From the NCBI RefSeq assembly GCF_900103615.1, contig NZ_FNGW01000003.1, forward strand, positions 124,001 to 188,000: a DNA stretch of 64,000 nucleotides. The letters are read 5' to 3'. This document shows, piece by piece, positions 62,187 to 64,000 of the stretch. The translations under genes and the position numbers were made by a program. The stretch comes from Romboutsia lituseburensis DSM 797. GTDB taxonomy: Bacteria > Bacillota > Clostridia > Peptostreptococcales > Peptostreptococcaceae. Positions within the stretch are counted from its first letter, which is position 1; the number at the start of each line of letters is the position of its first letter. The notes under the pieces were generated by a model. That model had not been told where the DNA came from and made no database searches. It saw nothing but the letters and a program-made list of their open reading frames with translations.

Positions 62187-64000
62187 ATGTATTTAGGGGT
62201 GGATTATTATCCAGAACAGTGGAATGAACATATGATAGATAATGATTTAGAAAATATAATAGAATTAGGTGCTAATGCAATAAGAATAGGGGAATTTGCT
62301 TGGAATATGATGGAGAGTATAGAGGGAAATTATGATTTTTCATACTTTGATAACATTATAAAAAAAGCAAAAGATAAAAGTTTAAAAGTAATATTTGGCA
62401 CACCTACTGCTACAATGCCTGCATGGCTAGCTAAAAAACACCCTGATGTTCTATCTGAATTTGAAGACAATAAAAAAAGAGTGTTTGGAGGAAGAAGGCA
62501 ATATTGCTTTAATAGTAAAACGTATATAGAATACTCTAAAAAAATAATAGCAAAGCTTGCGACTCATTATAAAGATGAAAAAAATATTGTTGCATGGCAA
62601 ATTGATAATGAATTTGGACATGAAGGTAGTGATGTTTGCTATTGTAGCAATTGTGAAAAAGAATTTAGAGAGTATTTAAAAGAAGCTTACAACAATGATA
62701 TAAAAAATTTAAATGAAACTTGGGGAACAATTTTTTGGTCTCAAACTTATAATGAATTTGATGAAATACCTTTACCAACAAAAACTATAACAACTCATAA
62801 TCCTAGTCTTAGGATGGAATGGGAAAGATTCAGATCTTTAAGTATTGAAAAGTATGCAAAGCTTCAAGTTGATATATTAAAAGATATAATTGGAGTAGAT
62901 GTAGTTGTAATTCATGATTTTTCTGGTGGATATTTTGATAAGAGTTTTGATTTTTCAAAAGTAGCAAAACATATAGATGTAGTAGCATATAATAATTATC
63001 CTGTATGGGGAGGGCAAGCAAATCCTATACCACCACATGAAATAGCTTGTGGGCTAGATTTTATGAGGGGTGCAAAAAAGAAAAATTTTTGGATAACAGA
63101 AGCTATAATGGGGGCTCAAGGTCATGATGTTATAGGATATCTTCCAAGACCAGGTCAAGCAAAGATGTGGTCTTATCAGGCAATAGCTCGTGGATGTAAC
63201 TCTTTAATGTATTTTAGATATAGAGGTGCTACTAAAGGAGCTGAACAGTATTGCTATGGAATATTAGACCAAGATAACATAAAAAGAAGAAAGTTTTATG
63301 AAGTAAAAAATTTTTTTTATGAGATGAAATCAAATGAAGAAATTATAAATTCTAAAATAGACTCTAAGATAGCTTTAATTTATGATTTTGAATCAATGGC
63401 TTCCTTTAGAATACAAAGACAAAGTTTTTTAATGGATTATAAAAATGAAGTATATAGATTATATAGACCTTTCTATGAAAATAATTTATCTATAGATGTC
63501 ATCCCATCATATTCAGACTTTAGTGAATATGAAATTTTATTAGTACCTGCTATGATTGTATATAAAAAAGAAGTTCAAGAACGTATGAGAATATTTGCTA
63601 GTCAAGGAAAAACTGTTGTAATAAGTTTTAGAAATGGAGTTAAAGACTATTATAATAATTTAGAGTTAGGTAAGTTTAATCCAGTTAACTTTACTGATTT
63701 TATAGGAGGATATGTTGAGGAAATAGAATCATTCCAAGATGGTCAAAACATAGAGGTTATAGGTTTAAGTGAATTTGAAAATATAAAAGGAACAGCAACA
63801 GTATTTAGAGATTTAATTAAAACAACAACAGCTAAAACTTTATTTAGATATAACGAAGAATTTTTTGAAGGATTAAGTGCAATAACTTTAAATAAATATG
63901 AAGGTGGTAAAGTTTACTACATAGGTAGCGGTGTAGATGAAAATATAATGGATACTTTAGTAAATAAAATATTAAAAGAAGCTAATATTAAAACTTTAAA
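62187..64000 (+). CDS. GH42 beta-galactosidase, 3'-truncated by window edge
   Basis: ATG at 62187 with AAAGGGGAA upstream; the frame stays open for 604 codons to the window end. N-terminal GVDYYPEQWNE, acid/base glutamate in WQIDNEFGHE, the cysteine-rich zinc-type motif CYCSNCEKEF, and the probable nucleophile glutamate in WITEAIMGAQG define GH42; the second (trimerisation) domain follows from about residue 390. No signal peptide, so it acts on galactosides inside the cell. Family length is about 650-690 residues, so roughly 50-90 residues are missing. Probably regulated by the upstream LacI-family protein. Confidence 0.93.
   Translation, partial: MYLGVDYYPEQWNEHMIDNDLENIIELGANAIRIGEFAWNMMESIEGNYDFSYFDNIIKKAKDKSLKVIFGTPTATMPAWLAKKHPDVLSEFEDNKKRVFGGRRQYCFNSKTYIEYSKKIIAKLATHYKDEKNIVAWQIDNEFGHEGSDVCYCSNCEKEFREYLKEAYNNDIKNLNETWGTIFWSQTYNEFDEIPLPTKTITTHNPSLRMEWERFRSLSIEKYAKLQVDILKDIIGVDVVVIHDFSGGYFDKSFDFSKVAKHIDVVAYNNYPVWGGQANPIPPHEIACGLDFMRGAKKKNFWITEAIMGAQGHDVIGYLPRPGQAKMWSYQAIARGCNSLMYFRYRGATKGAEQYCYGILDQDNIKRRKFYEVKNFFYEMKSNEEIINSKIDSKIALIYDFESMASFRIQRQSFLMDYKNEVYRLYRPFYENNLSIDVIPSYSDFSEYEILLVPAMIVYKKEVQERMRIFASQGKTVVISFRNGVKDYYNNLELGKFNPVNFTDFIGGYVEEIESFQDGQNIEVIGLSEFENIKGTATVFRDLIKTTTAKTLFRYNEEFFEGLSAITLNKYEGGKVYYIGSGVDENIMDTLVNKILKEANIKTL

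Noticed and set aside
62830-63021. Minus-strand ORF inside the GH42 gene
   Set aside because: Antisense shadow of a clear enzyme-coding frame.

Overview
The window is AT-rich, roughly 28-30% GC by eye, with short intergenic gaps, strong AGGAGG-type ribosome binding sites, many U-tailed hairpin terminators and leader-RNA control. The gene content (T-box argG, preQ1/TPP/cobalamin riboswitches, acyl-CoA dehydratase activase, selenium-linked molybdenum hydroxylase accessory genes, spore-type small proteins) points to an anaerobic spore-forming Firmicute of the class Clostridia, probably Peptostreptococcaceae (relatives of Clostridioides, Paraclostridium, Romboutsia). That placement rests on family-level recognition, not on a search. 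I see no rRNA, tRNA, CRISPR array, prophage or complete insertion sequence. The window reads as ordinary chromosome.

Layout. 1-6.5 kb: end of a sensor kinase gene with a small secreted protein, then a group that looks like spore-surface or spore-core genes (beta-propeller-like protein, a 25-cysteine protein, a 521-residue acidic protein, a small SASP-like protein). 6.6-12.3 kb: two related modules, rhodanese lipoprotein + TVP38/VTT membrane protein, and CCG-type Fe-S protein + VTT protein + CDP-alcohol phosphatidyltransferase, each behind the same 28-nt promoter element, with glpT between them. 12.3-16.4 kb: preQ1 riboswitch-queT, an FtsZ-like protein, and yqeC-mocA-moeA-like genes. 16.6-26.3 kb: ABC-F ATPase, small proteins, GNAT, YitT protein, a GAPDH with an altered cofactor loop, Gate-domain transporter, Na/Pi cotransporter. 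26.5-32.8 kb: a 1410-residue fused activase, a HEPN-like protein, and a gene with an in-frame TGA that is best read as a selenocysteine ArsC/Spx-family protein. 32.9-34.8 kb: GntR(YtrA)-ABC operon. 35.4-37.1 kb: second preQ1 riboswitch with a nucleoside hydrolase and ECF S component (queuosine salvage). 37.4-44.7 kb: larE, rRNA methyltransferase, low-complexity protein, HD protein, and a lipoprotein/response regulator/histidine kinase operon. 44.9-50.3 kb: truA, T-box argG, DUF421/DUF4363, miaB. 50.3-52.9 kb: small MITE-like element, GGDEF/HD-GYP protein, NudL. 53-56 kb: TPP riboswitch with thiamine precursor ABC genes. 56.3-60.6 kb: unknown protein, 29-residue membrane peptide, cobalamin riboswitch with BtuC/BtuD-like and DUF71 genes. 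60.9-64 kb: LacI regulator and a GH42 beta-galactosidase cut by the window end.

The genes fall into salvage and cofactor systems under RNA control (queuosine, thiamine, B12, arginine) and a selenium/molybdenum theme. The strongest unusual signal is the UGA-containing ArsC-family gene at 32399-32752, with a bacterial SECIS-like hairpin at the right distance. Next come the translational preQ1 switch on the queK-like gene, the T-box leader with a second antiterminator/terminator unit, the terminator-like leader hairpin of glpT, and the shared element in front of the two VTT modules.
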